DNA of 8,213 nt. Source: Planctomycetota bacterium. Lineage in GTDB: Bacteria > Planctomycetota > Phycisphaerae > WQYP01. The notes beneath the pieces are model-generated. The model was not told where the DNA came from and did no database searches. It saw only the letters and a program-made list of their open reading frames with translations. The DNA lies in the NCBI GenBank assembly GCA_021852245.1, contig JAJZNY010000248.1, forward strand, positions 1 through 8,213, in the 5' to 3' direction. Numbering within the stretch: position 1 is the first letter of the stretch; every line of letters starts with the position of its first letter. The position numbers were made by a program, and so were the translations under genes. Of the stretch, positions 1 through 6,727 are shown piece by piece.

Positions 1-2
1 AA

Positions 3-200
3 GATATCCCGCTGACTTTCTACTCCTTCCACACGCCGGAAGTGATGGTACACGGTCACATGTTGTCGGTATCGGAATCCAATCGGATATCGCACCTCTT
101 CCATGTGATGATTCCGGTGAAATATGCGACGCAGAAGGTATTGCAGCATCATAAGGTGGTTCGCATGGCGAACACACTGATTCTCAACTCCGGGGAGTAA
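3..200 (+). CDS. C-terminal end of an unidentified protein (partial)
   Basis: An open frame enters from the left edge and ends at TAA 198-200, giving the last 65 residues of a protein. The visible part has alternating hydrophobic strands followed by a helix-like stretch containing YATQKVLQHHKVVR, then a short tail. The pattern (strand, short turn, 'HLFHVMI' strand, then helix) is loosely like the end of a PilZ-type barrel domain, but no diagnostic PilZ motif lies within the window, so this is only a guess. A GGGGAG sequence inside its last codons could act as the ribosome binding site for the ATG at 201. The gene probably belongs to the same transcription unit as recO. The reading frame is well supported by its position and composition; the identity is not known. 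Confidence 0.5.
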   Translation, partial: DIPLTFYSFHTPEVMVHGHMLSVSESNRISHLFHVMIPVKYATQKVLQHHKVVRMANTLILNSGE

Positions 201-293
201 ATGATGCTGGGCATCGGCACCAGCGTCGATCTCATGCTAAAATACCACCGATGGCTGAAGCGGTGCGAACGGATGGAATTTGCCTTCGTGTGA
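201..293 (+). CDS. Possible short leader ORF overlapping the recO start
   Basis: ATG 201 follows the stop of the previous gene directly and is preceded by GGGGAG at 191-196 with about 4 bases of spacing. The ORF is 30 codons, starts MMLGIGTSVDL and ends at TGA 291-293, so it overlaps the first 14 codons of recO in a different frame. The recO ATG at 251 has no obvious Shine-Dalgarno sequence of its own, so ribosomes translating this short frame could reach recO by coupling. The peptide resembles no family I know. It may only be a spurious frame after a real ribosome binding site. Confidence 0.25.
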   Translation: MMLGIGTSVDLMLKYHRWLKRCERMEFAFV

Positions 294-1078
294 TGGATTT
301 CTCTGAATCCAGCCAGATCGTCACCCTGTTGGCGGATAGGCACGGTCTGGTAGGCCTTATTGCCAAGGGTATTCGCAAAATTCCAAAAAAAACCAGTTCA
401 CCCCTGATGGCCCCCCTCGATGTTTTGACCGCAGGCCAGGTCGTCTTTATCCCCGCCCGTCAGGCCGGGCAGTTGGGCGTTCTCACGGCATGGGACGTTA
501 CGGATCATCGCCCGAATCTCCGCCGCCATTATCAGAAAATCCTTATATCGCAGGTTCTGGCCGAAGTAACATTGGCGACGGGGCCCTCAGATGACGCGGC
601 AGGTGACGTATTGCACCAACTGGATCGCACCATCACCGATCTGGCCGCCCATGATTCGCTTCGCTCGGTTGTCGCTTATCTGAAATATGCGGCCGCCACC
701 GCCGGCTACGCACCTGACCTGTCCCTCTGCACCCGGTGTAAAGCACCGCTTACTTCGCATGCCGCCCAGAAACGCTTCACCGTAGGCCTCTTCTGCGATG
801 ACTGCTGCGGTTCTGATGTCATCATCCGCGTCGATCGCCGCATCCTCGTGGCGCTCGACCGACTGCCGACTCCGTGTGAGCTGCCGAACCCGAAATTACA
901 GTCGCCATCCGATCCGGCGGCACTGGTTCAGGCGGCGCACCTGCTGTTAATTCATCTGCGAGCAGTGCTGGAAGATCGATTAAGGCTTGTGGAACCTTTT
1001 CTACACCTTTTTCAGCCCGCTGTGCCCGCAAATCGACCTGTCCTCAATTCAGCCTATCAGGAAGTCACGTTGCCGTGA
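251..1078 (+). CDS. recO: DNA repair protein RecO
   Basis: RecO is a cytosolic mediator of the RecFOR recombination pathway; it binds single-stranded DNA and SSB and helps load RecA. The 275-residue protein has the family order. The N-terminal OB-fold begins with 'TDGICLRVMDFSESSQIVTLLADRHG' spread over about residues 7-32, followed by the basic 'AKGIRK' stretch at 38-43. A helical C-terminal domain carries a four-cysteine zinc site: CTRC at 160-163 and CDDC at 182-185, with an extra Cys186. Length is close to or slightly above the usual 230-270. ATG 251 fits the family's short N terminus; no other ATG lies just upstream in frame, and no clear ribosome binding site precedes it. The stop overlaps the GTG start of the next gene. 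A run of eight A at 385-392 is read in frame as Lys-Lys. Confidence 0.93.
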   Translation: MAEAVRTDGICLRVMDFSESSQIVTLLADRHGLVGLIAKGIRKIPKKTSSPLMAPLDVLTAGQVVFIPARQAGQLGVLTAWDVTDHRPNLRRHYQKILISQVLAEVTLATGPSDDAAGDVLHQLDRTITDLAAHDSLRSVVAYLKYAAATAGYAPDLSLCTRCKAPLTSHAAQKRFTVGLFCDDCCGSDVIIRVDRRILVALDRLPTPCELPNPKLQSPSDPAALVQAAHLLLIHLRAVLEDRLRLVEPFLHLFQPAVPANRPVLNSAYQEVTLP

Positions 1079-2052
1079 GTGAAAATCCAACTGAAAAATT
1101 GAATCATCCTCCTGCCGGGCGCGGCCAGGGTAATCTTCTGCCCGGTGTCATCGCCCTGCTCCTATACGTCGCCGCAGGCTTGAAACTCGCCCAATATCTC
1201 CAGGACGGTTTCCTCCGTTATCCCCAATTGCACCTGCTGGAAATCCTGTTTGAAATCGTTCTCGCATCGGCCCTTATTTCCGGGTTCGCCCGGTCGTTGG
1301 TTATCAAATTCACAGCCGTTGTCTTCTGCGGCTTTTTGACCGTCACGTTGTATCGGGCATTGGGCGGTCGCCACTCGTGCGGATGTTTCGGTGCAGTGAA
1401 GGTGAATCCCTGGATCACTTCCCTGCTTGATCTGTCCATTATTATTTTGATTCTCCGCTATCTGCGCTCCCGGCAAATCCCCGGCCGCCTGCTCGACCGG
1501 GTGGGCTTATTTACCGTCACTCTCACCGTCGCCATGCTGGCCACGGCGTGGATGGTCTATTATTTCCGTCCTGCTCATCTGACGCCGGATGGAAAATTGC
1601 TCGGCGGTCACGGCCCCATCACCTGCAATCCACCTTCCTGGTACGGCAAAAGACTGCCGCTGATGCAATTCATACAATCGGCCGCACCGCTTCAGACCGG
1701 CACCTGGCTGGTTGTGCTTTATTATCACCAATGCCCCGATTGTCAGGCGGAAATCAGGCTCATTGAAAAGCATCTGATTCATCGCGTTAAATCGAAGCAG
1801 AAACTGCCCCATGTTGCCCTGCTGCAGATACCGCCGTTCGGTAATCTGCCCGCGGATATTCACACTCGCTACATGCACCTGCTGCGTATGAAATCAACGC
1901 GTCATTGGATACCACCATTTCTGCCTGTACTTATCGGAATTCATAATGGCGTGGTGAATCGAGTCGGCACGCGCGTGCCCGGCCAGTGGTTCGGATTCTC
2001 AATACCGCACAGTTCCGGGCGGTCAGGAAGTCCGCACGCGCACCGGCAGTAG
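1075..2052 (+). CDS. MauE/DoxX-type membrane protein with C-terminal thioredoxin-like domain
   Basis: The 325-residue protein starts at GTG 1075, which overlaps the recO stop, with AGGAAG at 1059-1064 as ribosome binding site. Hydrophobic segments at roughly residues 22-43, 54-72, 76-96, 112-128 and 143-163 indicate a four- or five-helix membrane bundle. SCGCFG at 101-106 is the typical cysteine motif of MauE-like proteins, which take part in disulfide handling during maturation of exported proteins. After the last helix comes a soluble part with 'CNPPSWYG' near 184 and 'WLVVLYYHQCPDC' at 211-223, a beta strand leading to a CxxC as in thioredoxin folds. The likely role is electron transfer from membrane cysteines to a periplasmic CxxC domain; the substrate is unknown. 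The usual WCGPC active site is replaced by CPDC. The 3' end overlaps ispE on the opposite strand by 30 bp. Family call good, function inferred. Confidence 0.75.
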   Translation: MSENPTEKLNHPPAGRGQGNLLPGVIALLLYVAAGLKLAQYLQDGFLRYPQLHLLEILFEIVLASALISGFARSLVIKFTAVVFCGFLTVTLYRALGGRHSCGCFGAVKVNPWITSLLDLSIIILILRYLRSRQIPGRLLDRVGLFTVTLTVAMLATAWMVYYFRPAHLTPDGKLLGGHGPITCNPPSWYGKRLPLMQFIQSAAPLQTGTWLVVLYYHQCPDCQAEIRLIEKHLIHRVKSKQKLPHVALLQIPPFGNLPADIHTRYMHLLRMKSTRHWIPPFLPVLIGIHNGVVNRVGTRVPGQWFGFSIPHSSGRSGSPHAHRQ

Positions 2053-2955
2053 CTCCGCTGAATCCCCGATCGATTCCCGAAACCGTTCCACCGCTGATTC
2101 CGCCTCGTCCGCCCGGTCGTGAAGCGTAAATAGTGTGGATCCGCTGCCGCTCATGTGTACTTTTTGTCCCATCGCCGCGGTGGCCGCCTCGTGCAACTCC
2201 TTCAACCACGGCGCAACAGCAAACGCCGGTGCCTGAAGATCATTAAAAATAAATTCATCGATGACACGGGCGGAGGCGTTGACGATGTTCTCATAGTCGA
2301 GAATTCGGTCACTCGCCGTCGGTCTCTGATCAAACTCCCGGTAAACAGCCGCCGTAGATGTTCCCCGTGGTGGAACAATCAATACCGCAAACAGGGGGGC
2401 CATGCGTCGAAGGGGGGTCATCCGTTCTCCCCGCCCGCGACACCGCGCGGAGACGCCATGGATAAAAAACGGAACATCGCTGCCGATCTTCAAAGCCGCC
2501 GCAGCCATCTGATCCGCCGATAGATTCATCTTCCAGAGCGACTTAACCGCCAGTATCGTCCCCGCTGCGTCGGAACTGCCACCTCCAAGTCCCCCTCCCG
2601 TCGGTATCAGCTTGTCGATATGTATCCGCACATTGGCGTTCCGCCCGGCAATATCCGCCATGGCGATGGCGGCCCGACCGGCCAGATTGTCCTCAAATCG
2701 AGTCGAAATCCCGGCCGCCAATCCCGTCAATGTCAACTCCGGCTGGGCCGAATCTTCAATGGTCAAGGTGTCGGAAAGTGAAAGTGGAACGAACCATGAA
2801 TCAATATCGTGGTATCCATCATCCCGCCGGGGGAATACCTTCAGCCCCAGATTCAGTTTTGCCGGACACAATATGCTCTCGCGCTCTGCCGATTCCTCTG
2901 TGATTCGTTGTTCGCGCGAATTTGTTGATTTCATGGTTTCCTGCATATGCTCCAT
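2023..2955 (-). CDS. ispE: 4-diphosphocytidyl-2-C-methyl-D-erythritol kinase
   Basis: IspE phosphorylates the 2-hydroxyl of CDP-methylerythritol with ATP, a cytosolic step of the MEP pathway to isopentenyl diphosphate. All three GHMP-kinase motifs are visible: 'PAKLNL' at residues 31-36 (Lys33 and Asn35) with 'DDGYHDIDS' after it; the glycine-rich ATP loop 'PTGGGLGGGSSDAAG' at 118-132; and 'MSGSGSTLF' at 268-276. Catalytic Asp160 sits in 'GSDVPFF'. At 310 residues it is a little longer than usual, because about 22 charged, Glu/Arg-rich residues precede the conserved start. ATG 2955 has GGAG eight bases upstream on the minus strand. Met8 (ATG at 2934, preceded by AGGA) is a possible shorter start. 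It is transcribed toward recO and the MauE gene, and no terminator is evident between the converging genes. Confidence 0.95.
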   Translation of the reverse strand: MEHMQETMKSTNSREQRITEESAERESILCPAKLNLGLKVFPRRDDGYHDIDSWFVPLSLSDTLTIEDSAQPELTLTGLAAGISTRFEDNLAGRAAIAMADIAGRNANVRIHIDKLIPTGGGLGGGSSDAAGTILAVKSLWKMNLSADQMAAAALKIGSDVPFFIHGVSARCRGRGERMTPLRRMAPLFAVLIVPPRGTSTAAVYREFDQRPTASDRILDYENIVNASARVIDEFIFNDLQAPAFAVAPWLKELHEAATAAMGQKVHMSGSGSTLFTLHDRADEAESAVERFRESIGDSAELLPVRVRTS

Positions 2956-3105
2956 CCGGCCAACTCCAAATGAGCGGCCCGCAAAGTGCGTCAGCTCAGC
3001 CTTCGACGAGCCAGACTTCTTGCCGGAAGATGTTATCCGTAGAAGCCTTGAAATTCACGTGCGCCGCCCCAAATCGCGGCCGAACGCGACAATAACAAAT
3101 GCGAG

Positions 3106-3125
3106 CCGGTGGATTTATCCGCCGG
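3106..3125. repeat. REP-like GC-rich palindrome, copy 1
   Basis: CCGGTGGAT at 3106-3114 and ATCCGCCGG at 3117-3125 form a nine-base-pair stem with one G-T position and a TT turn. It shares its architecture (CCGG-rich arms around TT) with the palindrome about 100 bases downstream. It lies upstream of ispE, outside any gene I accept. Confidence 0.5.
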
Positions 3126-3203
3126 TGGCCGTGGCGGCGAAGAAAGTTCCAACCGCAGGGGACGTCGGGGAACGCATAGGGCGGGCGGCGTAATGTCAGA
3201 TAG

Positions 3204-3221
3204 CCGCCGGCTTGCCGGCGG
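3204..3221. repeat. REP-like GC-rich palindrome, copy 2, with a partial third copy at 3255-3264
   Basis: CCGCCGGC at 3204-3211 and GCCGGCGG at 3214-3221 are perfect inverted arms around TT. The ten bases GCTTGCCGGC at 3210-3219 recur exactly at 3255-3264, suggesting a truncated further copy. Such short GC-rich palindromes are typical of dispersed intergenic (REP-type) elements. As RNA they would fold strongly in either orientation, but no T-tract follows, so this is not a standard intrinsic terminator. Confidence 0.6.
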
Positions 3222-3350
3222 TAGCGCCGCGAAGGCTTTCAGATTTAATGACAAGCTTGCCGGCCCACCGGAACCCACCCATTGCCAAAATGGCAGTCGC
3301 CGGTGTGTCCACAAAAGTGGCGTTATTTGCAAAATAATGCGGGTTTTAAA

Positions 3351-3445
3351 GCCGTGGACAAACATGGACACGGATTTCCCTATGACGCTATATGAGGCCA
3401 ATTCATGCGCTCATACGGAAACCTGTGTCCACCTGCGTCCAGTGT
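3351..3445. repeat. 95-bp imperfect inverted repeat built on GTGTCCA units
   Basis: The left arm (3351-3379) contains GTGGACA and TGGACAC. The right arm (3417-3445) contains GTGTCCA and GCGTCCA. Reverse-complementing the left arm and aligning it to the right gives 19 matches in 25 positions by hand. Pairing can continue inward: TATGACGC at 3381-3388 faces GCGCTCATA at 3407-3415, and ATGA faces TCAT nearer the centre. Further GTGTCCA units lie just outside, at 3305-3311 and 3444-3450. The whole can fold as one long interrupted hairpin. It may be a decayed miniature mobile element or a dispersed intergenic repeat; no transposase or target duplication is visible. Confidence 0.6.
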
Positions 3446-3555
3446 GTCCAAATTCTACCCCTATTCGCGGCGGAATCCGGCTTACGCTCAGCGCCGTTCC
3501 ACCTTTGTACGCCACCGTCAGCGGCGGATGTTCATGTTGCGCTAAGAATTGGCGT

Positions 3556-3574
3556 AGTTGGGAAATTTTCAACT
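3556..3574. promoter_or_regulatory. Dyad just upstream of the propeller promoter, possible operator
   Basis: AGTTG at 3556-3560 and CAACT at 3570-3574 are perfect five-base arms, and inner positions extend the symmetry with G-T and A-T pairs around a centre at 3565. It ends six bases before the proposed -35 box, a usual place for a regulator site. No regulator gene lies in the window to link with it. Confidence 0.3.
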
Positions 3575-3580
3575 TTTCGC

Positions 3581-3610
3581 TTGTGTGTTTATTTACGCCG
3601 TGGGTATACT
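3581..3610 (+). promoter_or_regulatory. Likely sigma-70-type promoter for the propeller gene
   Basis: TTGTGT at 3581-3586 and TATACT at 3605-3610 are separated by 18 bases, which fits a housekeeping promoter; start of transcription would fall near 3617. The -10 hexamer lies exactly inside TGGG/CCCA arms (3601-3604 and 3611-3614), so a protein could mask it. It leaves a leader of about 130 bases before GTG 3745. A CATAAT at 3613-3618 is an alternative -10 without a well-spaced -35. Confidence 0.45.
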
Positions 3611-3620
3611 CCCATAATAG

Positions 3621-3736
3621 TGACGGTTCAGCATGTTCTGGGGGCCGTCATGGGGTGTGTTTGAAATTTCGGACTCTCTGCCGTGTTGGCTCGCTCGTCG
3701 CTTACTCATGGCTTGGCCATTGACATTGATGCCATG
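3621..3736 (+). promoter_or_regulatory. Structured untranslated leader before the propeller gene
   Basis: The predicted transcript begins with a hairpin: TGACGG at 3621-3626 pairs with CCGTCA at 3645-3650, with an inner CAG/CTG pair (3629-3631 and 3638-3640). Near the gene start, ATGGC at 3708-3712 can pair either with GCCAT at 3716-3720 (loop TTG) or with GCCAT at 3731-3735. That gives two mutually exclusive folds just ahead of the start codon. It matches no riboswitch class I know. The folds are short and may be chance. Confidence 0.25.
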
Positions 3737-3744
3737 GGCGACCG

Positions 3745-6711
3745 GTGGCAAGCGGCAACCGAGCCCGCAATGTTGTGAGATTGTCCGTGGGTGACACTCA
3801 GTACACCTTGCGAATCCTGCGACGGTCGGGGCGACTCCCTCGGCGAGTGCCTCTGCGATTCCCGGCTCGGGCCGGTGGGCGGCTCCGCCCGGCGTCTGTT
3901 GCAGCAGCCACCCTGATGATCGTCGCCGTCCTCAGCCTCACCAGCCTCGTTTCCTCTCCCGTGATCGCTGGCCCAGCCAAAGCAAAAGCCAAATTAAAAA
4001 TACCGCATGTGCCCTTGGCTCAGGTGCCCTGGCAGAGGCATTTCAGTCATCCTACACCGATCTTTATTCCGCCCATGAGTCTTCCGTGGGCCGACTGCCA
4101 TGTGCGGGCCCTGCATATCCCCCATGCCGGGATCAACAATCGGCATAGAGGGTCGGATCCTGATGGCCATTTCATCATGGCCATGTGTCAGGACAGACGG
4201 GGGAACCTGTGGCTGGCCACCGAAGGGGCGGGGGTGTATCGGTATGATCCGTCAGCAGCCAAAGGCCAGCGCTGGACGCAGTTCACCAAACAAAGCACCC
4301 ATGGGGGACTGGAGAATAACTGCATCTACGCCATCGCCTGTGACAACCAGGATCGCATCTGGGTGGGTGAATTGAATCATGGGATCAGCGTTTTCAATGG
4401 CCGGCGGTGGCAGGATTATGACATCGTGCAGAATCCGCAGCATCATCTGCTGGCCGGTCCATTGGGAAACCATGTCTATGCGATGAAGTTTGATCGGTAC
4501 ACCGACCAGATGTGGATCTGCACAGAGAATGGGATCAGCATTTATCAGTGCCAAAAGGCCATTTCAGCGAGCCGGGCGGTTGATCCGCCCGGAAGCCGAT
4601 TAACGAGCGTGCTCAAGCCGCACCATCAGCACCATTGGCATTACATCACGCAGGCCAGCGGTTTGCCGATGAATCCGGATTCCATCGCCTTTGCATCCAC
4701 CGGTGTGGTTTATGTCGGCACGCAGTGCGGGGGTTTGGCGATAGGCACGCCGACGCAAGGGAACCAACCAGCCGATGCCTTGGGATGGAGCCGTTATCGG
4801 TGGACGGTGATCAAAGGGCCGTGGCATATGCCGCTGACGGCAACGGGCAAAGGCTTGCCGGGGAATTTGGTTAATTCGGTCGTTGTTACATGGAAGAATC
4901 ACCTGGCGGTGGGGACGGATGAAGGGATGGCGCTGGGTGAAATCGACGAACAGAGCGATGCAGGCCATGTTCCGCAGGCGAATCTGAAATTTGAGCATGG
5001 CCAGAATTTTGTGGCCAAGGTTCATGGCCTGTGGCATCCGCCAGTGCATTGGCAGCTACCCCCCGGTCAGGTGCTGGAAACATTGCCGACGGAAGACCAT
5101 ACCACCGCCGTGGCATGGGAGCCGGACAAAGCCGCAGGTGGCAAAGCGGGCTATCTGTGGCTGGGGCATTGGCGGACGGGATTGGATGTCTGGCAGTATG
5201 ACGCCGAGGGAGCAATTACTCGGCGTTGGCACATTCACGAGCCGCAGGTGGGCAATTACATTGAGTCACTGCAGCCGCTCCGGGGTGGAGCGATGGCGGT
5301 AGGGTGCTACGGCGCCGGTGTAAGAATCATAACGCTGCCGGGCCAGAGCAACGATGCGTGGCGAGACGCCGCAAAGACAGCAGCCCAGTTCGCCGCCGCG
5401 CCGGAACCGCAGGGGGCAAGGCCGCCGAGCGAGCGCGAGCTTAATGCCATGGCAGCTGCGATTCGTAAAGAATTATTGGAATCGAAAGGCAGGAAGCAGC
5501 CGCGGATTGTGCCACTGCCCGACGATTGGCGAACCGAGGGGAATTGGCTGGGAAGATATGGAAAATATTGGATGTGCCTGTTCGCGGGGCGAGAATCAAT
5601 TGGTAACCTCGTTTGGAATTCGCTACCACGTCGCATTAGGCAACTCGAGTTTGACGGTCCCCATGTCCGAATGGTGGGTGGCCCCTTTCACCAACCGGAT
5701 ACCAGCCGCTACTGGGTTCAGCAGGATTTCACAGGCAATCCACGAGCCCTGCAACTTCCACCCGCGTATTACCGGGGAAACGGGCAGTTGCTCCGCGGTT
5801 TCGGGCAGGCTGGCAAACAAAGGCGGATTTCTGAGATAGACGATCACGGCGAAGCCTACCCGGCCTGGTGGCAGGGGCCCGACGTTAACGTGCTGCTAAC
5901 GATTCCGAGGGGGCTGTTCACGTTGAGTTTTTACGAATGGAACTACAACGGCCACACTACGACAATGCGGCTTCGTGACTATGCGGTCTCCGTCCAAACG
6001 TTCCCCAATGGCTGGCGCTACGGGCACCTCTGGTCTCGCGGCCGCGGGGTTCCTGCCGCCTGCTATCGTCAACCGTCAAAGGTGGTGGCCCGTGCTGAAC
6101 AGAACTGGGGTGGGGAGTGGGTGAGGTTTTTGGTGCGTGGTCCCGTGGAGGTCGGTGTTCGATTCCACCGCAACTACTCGTTTAACACCCATGTATCGGG
6201 CGCCGCATTGGATTGGACGGCGCAAAGGCCGCCGCCATACTTCTGCAGCGTTGCGAGTTGGCCACGGCGGCAGGCGGAGAAACTCCGCGCCGCACAAATA
6301 GGGCTCGCGGCCCTGCGTGCGGGGATTTATCCGCTGGCGACGGGGGCAGGCAGTCCGCAGGTGGCCGCGTGCCACGACCTGCTCACGATCGCGCGGCTGG
6401 AGAGGCGCACAGAGCCGACGGTGTGGGCCAGCCACGAGGCGATCATCTACAGCTTGGCCGACCGATGCCTGCAGGCGTGCGGCCACGGCAGCGCAAGCAG
6501 CCTGCGACTGCTCGCGGCATGCAACTACCGCCTTTGCCGATTTCGGCAATGGGAAGGCGACTTGGAGCGGGAGGGACTACCGGTGCCACGGAAGCTTGAG
6601 GAGATGACGAAATGGAAAGGCCGTACCCGGGTGTTCCGGGACGGCGGGTACCGCCAGTTGGCGCGCGACGCGGCCCGCCAACGCACGGCCGAATTAATAG
6701 CGGGTAGGTGA
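3745..6711 (+). CDS. Secreted beta-propeller protein with unassigned C-terminal region
   Basis: A 988-residue exported protein. Residues about 50-80 form a signal peptide or anchor (hydrophobic run 'VAAATLMIVAVLSLTSLVSS', then Ala-Gly-Pro). It is preceded by an unusually long Arg-rich stretch, so the true start may be downstream, for example GTG 3847; no Shine-Dalgarno sequence precedes GTG 3745. Residues about 140-540 hold propeller blades of the two-component-regulator type: 'MCQDRRGNLWLATEGAGVYRYD' across 147-168, 'IACDNQDRIWVGELNHGISVFNG' across 197-219, 'DQMWICTENGISIY' at 254-267, 'GVVYVGTQCGGLAIG' at 320-334, and 'GYLWLGHWRTGLDVW' at 469-483. Such propellers usually sit outside the membrane as sensors of hybrid kinases, but no later transmembrane, kinase or DNA-binding part exists here. 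Residues about 595-825 form a second, beta-rich region ending 'WVRFLVRGPVEVGVRFHRNY'; 840-988 is helical and basic. Ligand and function unknown. Confidence 0.8.
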   Translation: MASGNRARNVVRLSVGDTQYTLRILRRSGRLPRRVPLRFPARAGGRLRPASVAAATLMIVAVLSLTSLVSSPVIAGPAKAKAKLKIPHVPLAQVPWQRHFSHPTPIFIPPMSLPWADCHVRALHIPHAGINNRHRGSDPDGHFIMAMCQDRRGNLWLATEGAGVYRYDPSAAKGQRWTQFTKQSTHGGLENNCIYAIACDNQDRIWVGELNHGISVFNGRRWQDYDIVQNPQHHLLAGPLGNHVYAMKFDRYTDQMWICTENGISIYQCQKAISASRAVDPPGSRLTSVLKPHHQHHWHYITQASGLPMNPDSIAFASTGVVYVGTQCGGLAIGTPTQGNQPADALGWSRYRWTVIKGPWHMPLTATGKGLPGNLVNSVVVTWKNHLAVGTDEGMALGEIDEQSDAGHVPQANLKFEHGQNFVAKVHGLWHPPVHWQLPPGQVLETLPTEDHTTAVAWEPDKAAGGKAGYLWLGHWRTGLDVWQYDAEGAITRRWHIHEPQVGNYIESLQPLRGGAMAVGCYGAGVRIITLPGQSNDAWRDAAKTAAQFAAAPEPQGARPPSERELNAMAAAIRKELLESKGRKQPRIVPLPDDWRTEGNWLGRYGKYWMCLFAGRESIGNLVWNSLPRRIRQLEFDGPHVRMVGGPFHQPDTSRYWVQQDFTGNPRALQLPPAYYRGNGQLLRGFGQAGKQRRISEIDDHGEAYPAWWQGPDVNVLLTIPRGLFTLSFYEWNYNGHTTTMRLRDYAVSVQTFPNGWRYGHLWSRGRGVPAACYRQPSKVVARAEQNWGGEWVRFLVRGPVEVGVRFHRNYSFNTHVSGAALDWTAQRPPPYFCSVASWPRRQAEKLRAAQIGLAALRAGIYPLATGAGSPQVAACHDLLTIARLERRTEPTVWASHEAIIYSLADRCLQACGHGSASSLRLLAACNYRLCRFRQWEGDLEREGLPVPRKLEEMTKWKGRTRVFRDGGYRQLARDAARQRTAELIAGR

Positions 6712-6727
6712 CAAGAAAAAGGAGCGA

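Larger units (their letters stand above)
2956..3744. other. 789-bp gene-free intergenic stretch rich in inverted repeats
   Basis: This lies between the divergent starts of ispE (minus) and the propeller gene (plus). Frames open across it are interrupted in character by palindromes and look like no protein family, so I call no gene here. The left third (2956-3100) should hold the ispE promoter, but I cannot place it with confidence. The middle (3106-3264) carries GC-rich REP-like palindromes. Positions 3305-3455 carry the GTGTCCA-type inverted repeat and a small AT-rich hairpin at 3323-3337 (TTATTT, loop GCA, AAATAA). The right third holds the dyad, promoter and leader described separately. 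No tRNA T-arm or anticodon stem pattern was seen. Confidence 0.7.

Noticed and set aside
3033..3401. 122-codon open frame on the minus strand upstream of ispE
   Set aside because: It crosses both REP-like palindromes and part of the inverted repeat, has no clear ribosome site, and has a low-complexity Arg/Pro/Ser-rich make-up typical of a chance frame in GC-rich DNA.
3305..3455. CRISPR-like spacing of GTGTCCA units
   Set aside because: The units are short, irregularly spaced and inverted relative to each other, and no cas gene is present.
3109..3723. 204-codon open frame on the plus strand in the intergenic region
   Set aside because: It runs through the palindromes, the inverted repeat and the promoter region, its composition changes along its length, and it resembles no protein family.
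3769..3905. Twin-arginine export signal at the N terminus of the propeller protein
   Set aside because: Several Arg pairs are present, but none is followed at the right distance by the consensus residues and hydrophobic core; the Arg richness may be an artefact of an upstream start call.
6076..6549. 157-codon antisense frame inside the propeller gene
   Set aside because: It is antisense to a well-supported coding frame and has the Arg/Pro/Ala bias expected of shadow frames in GC-rich DNA.
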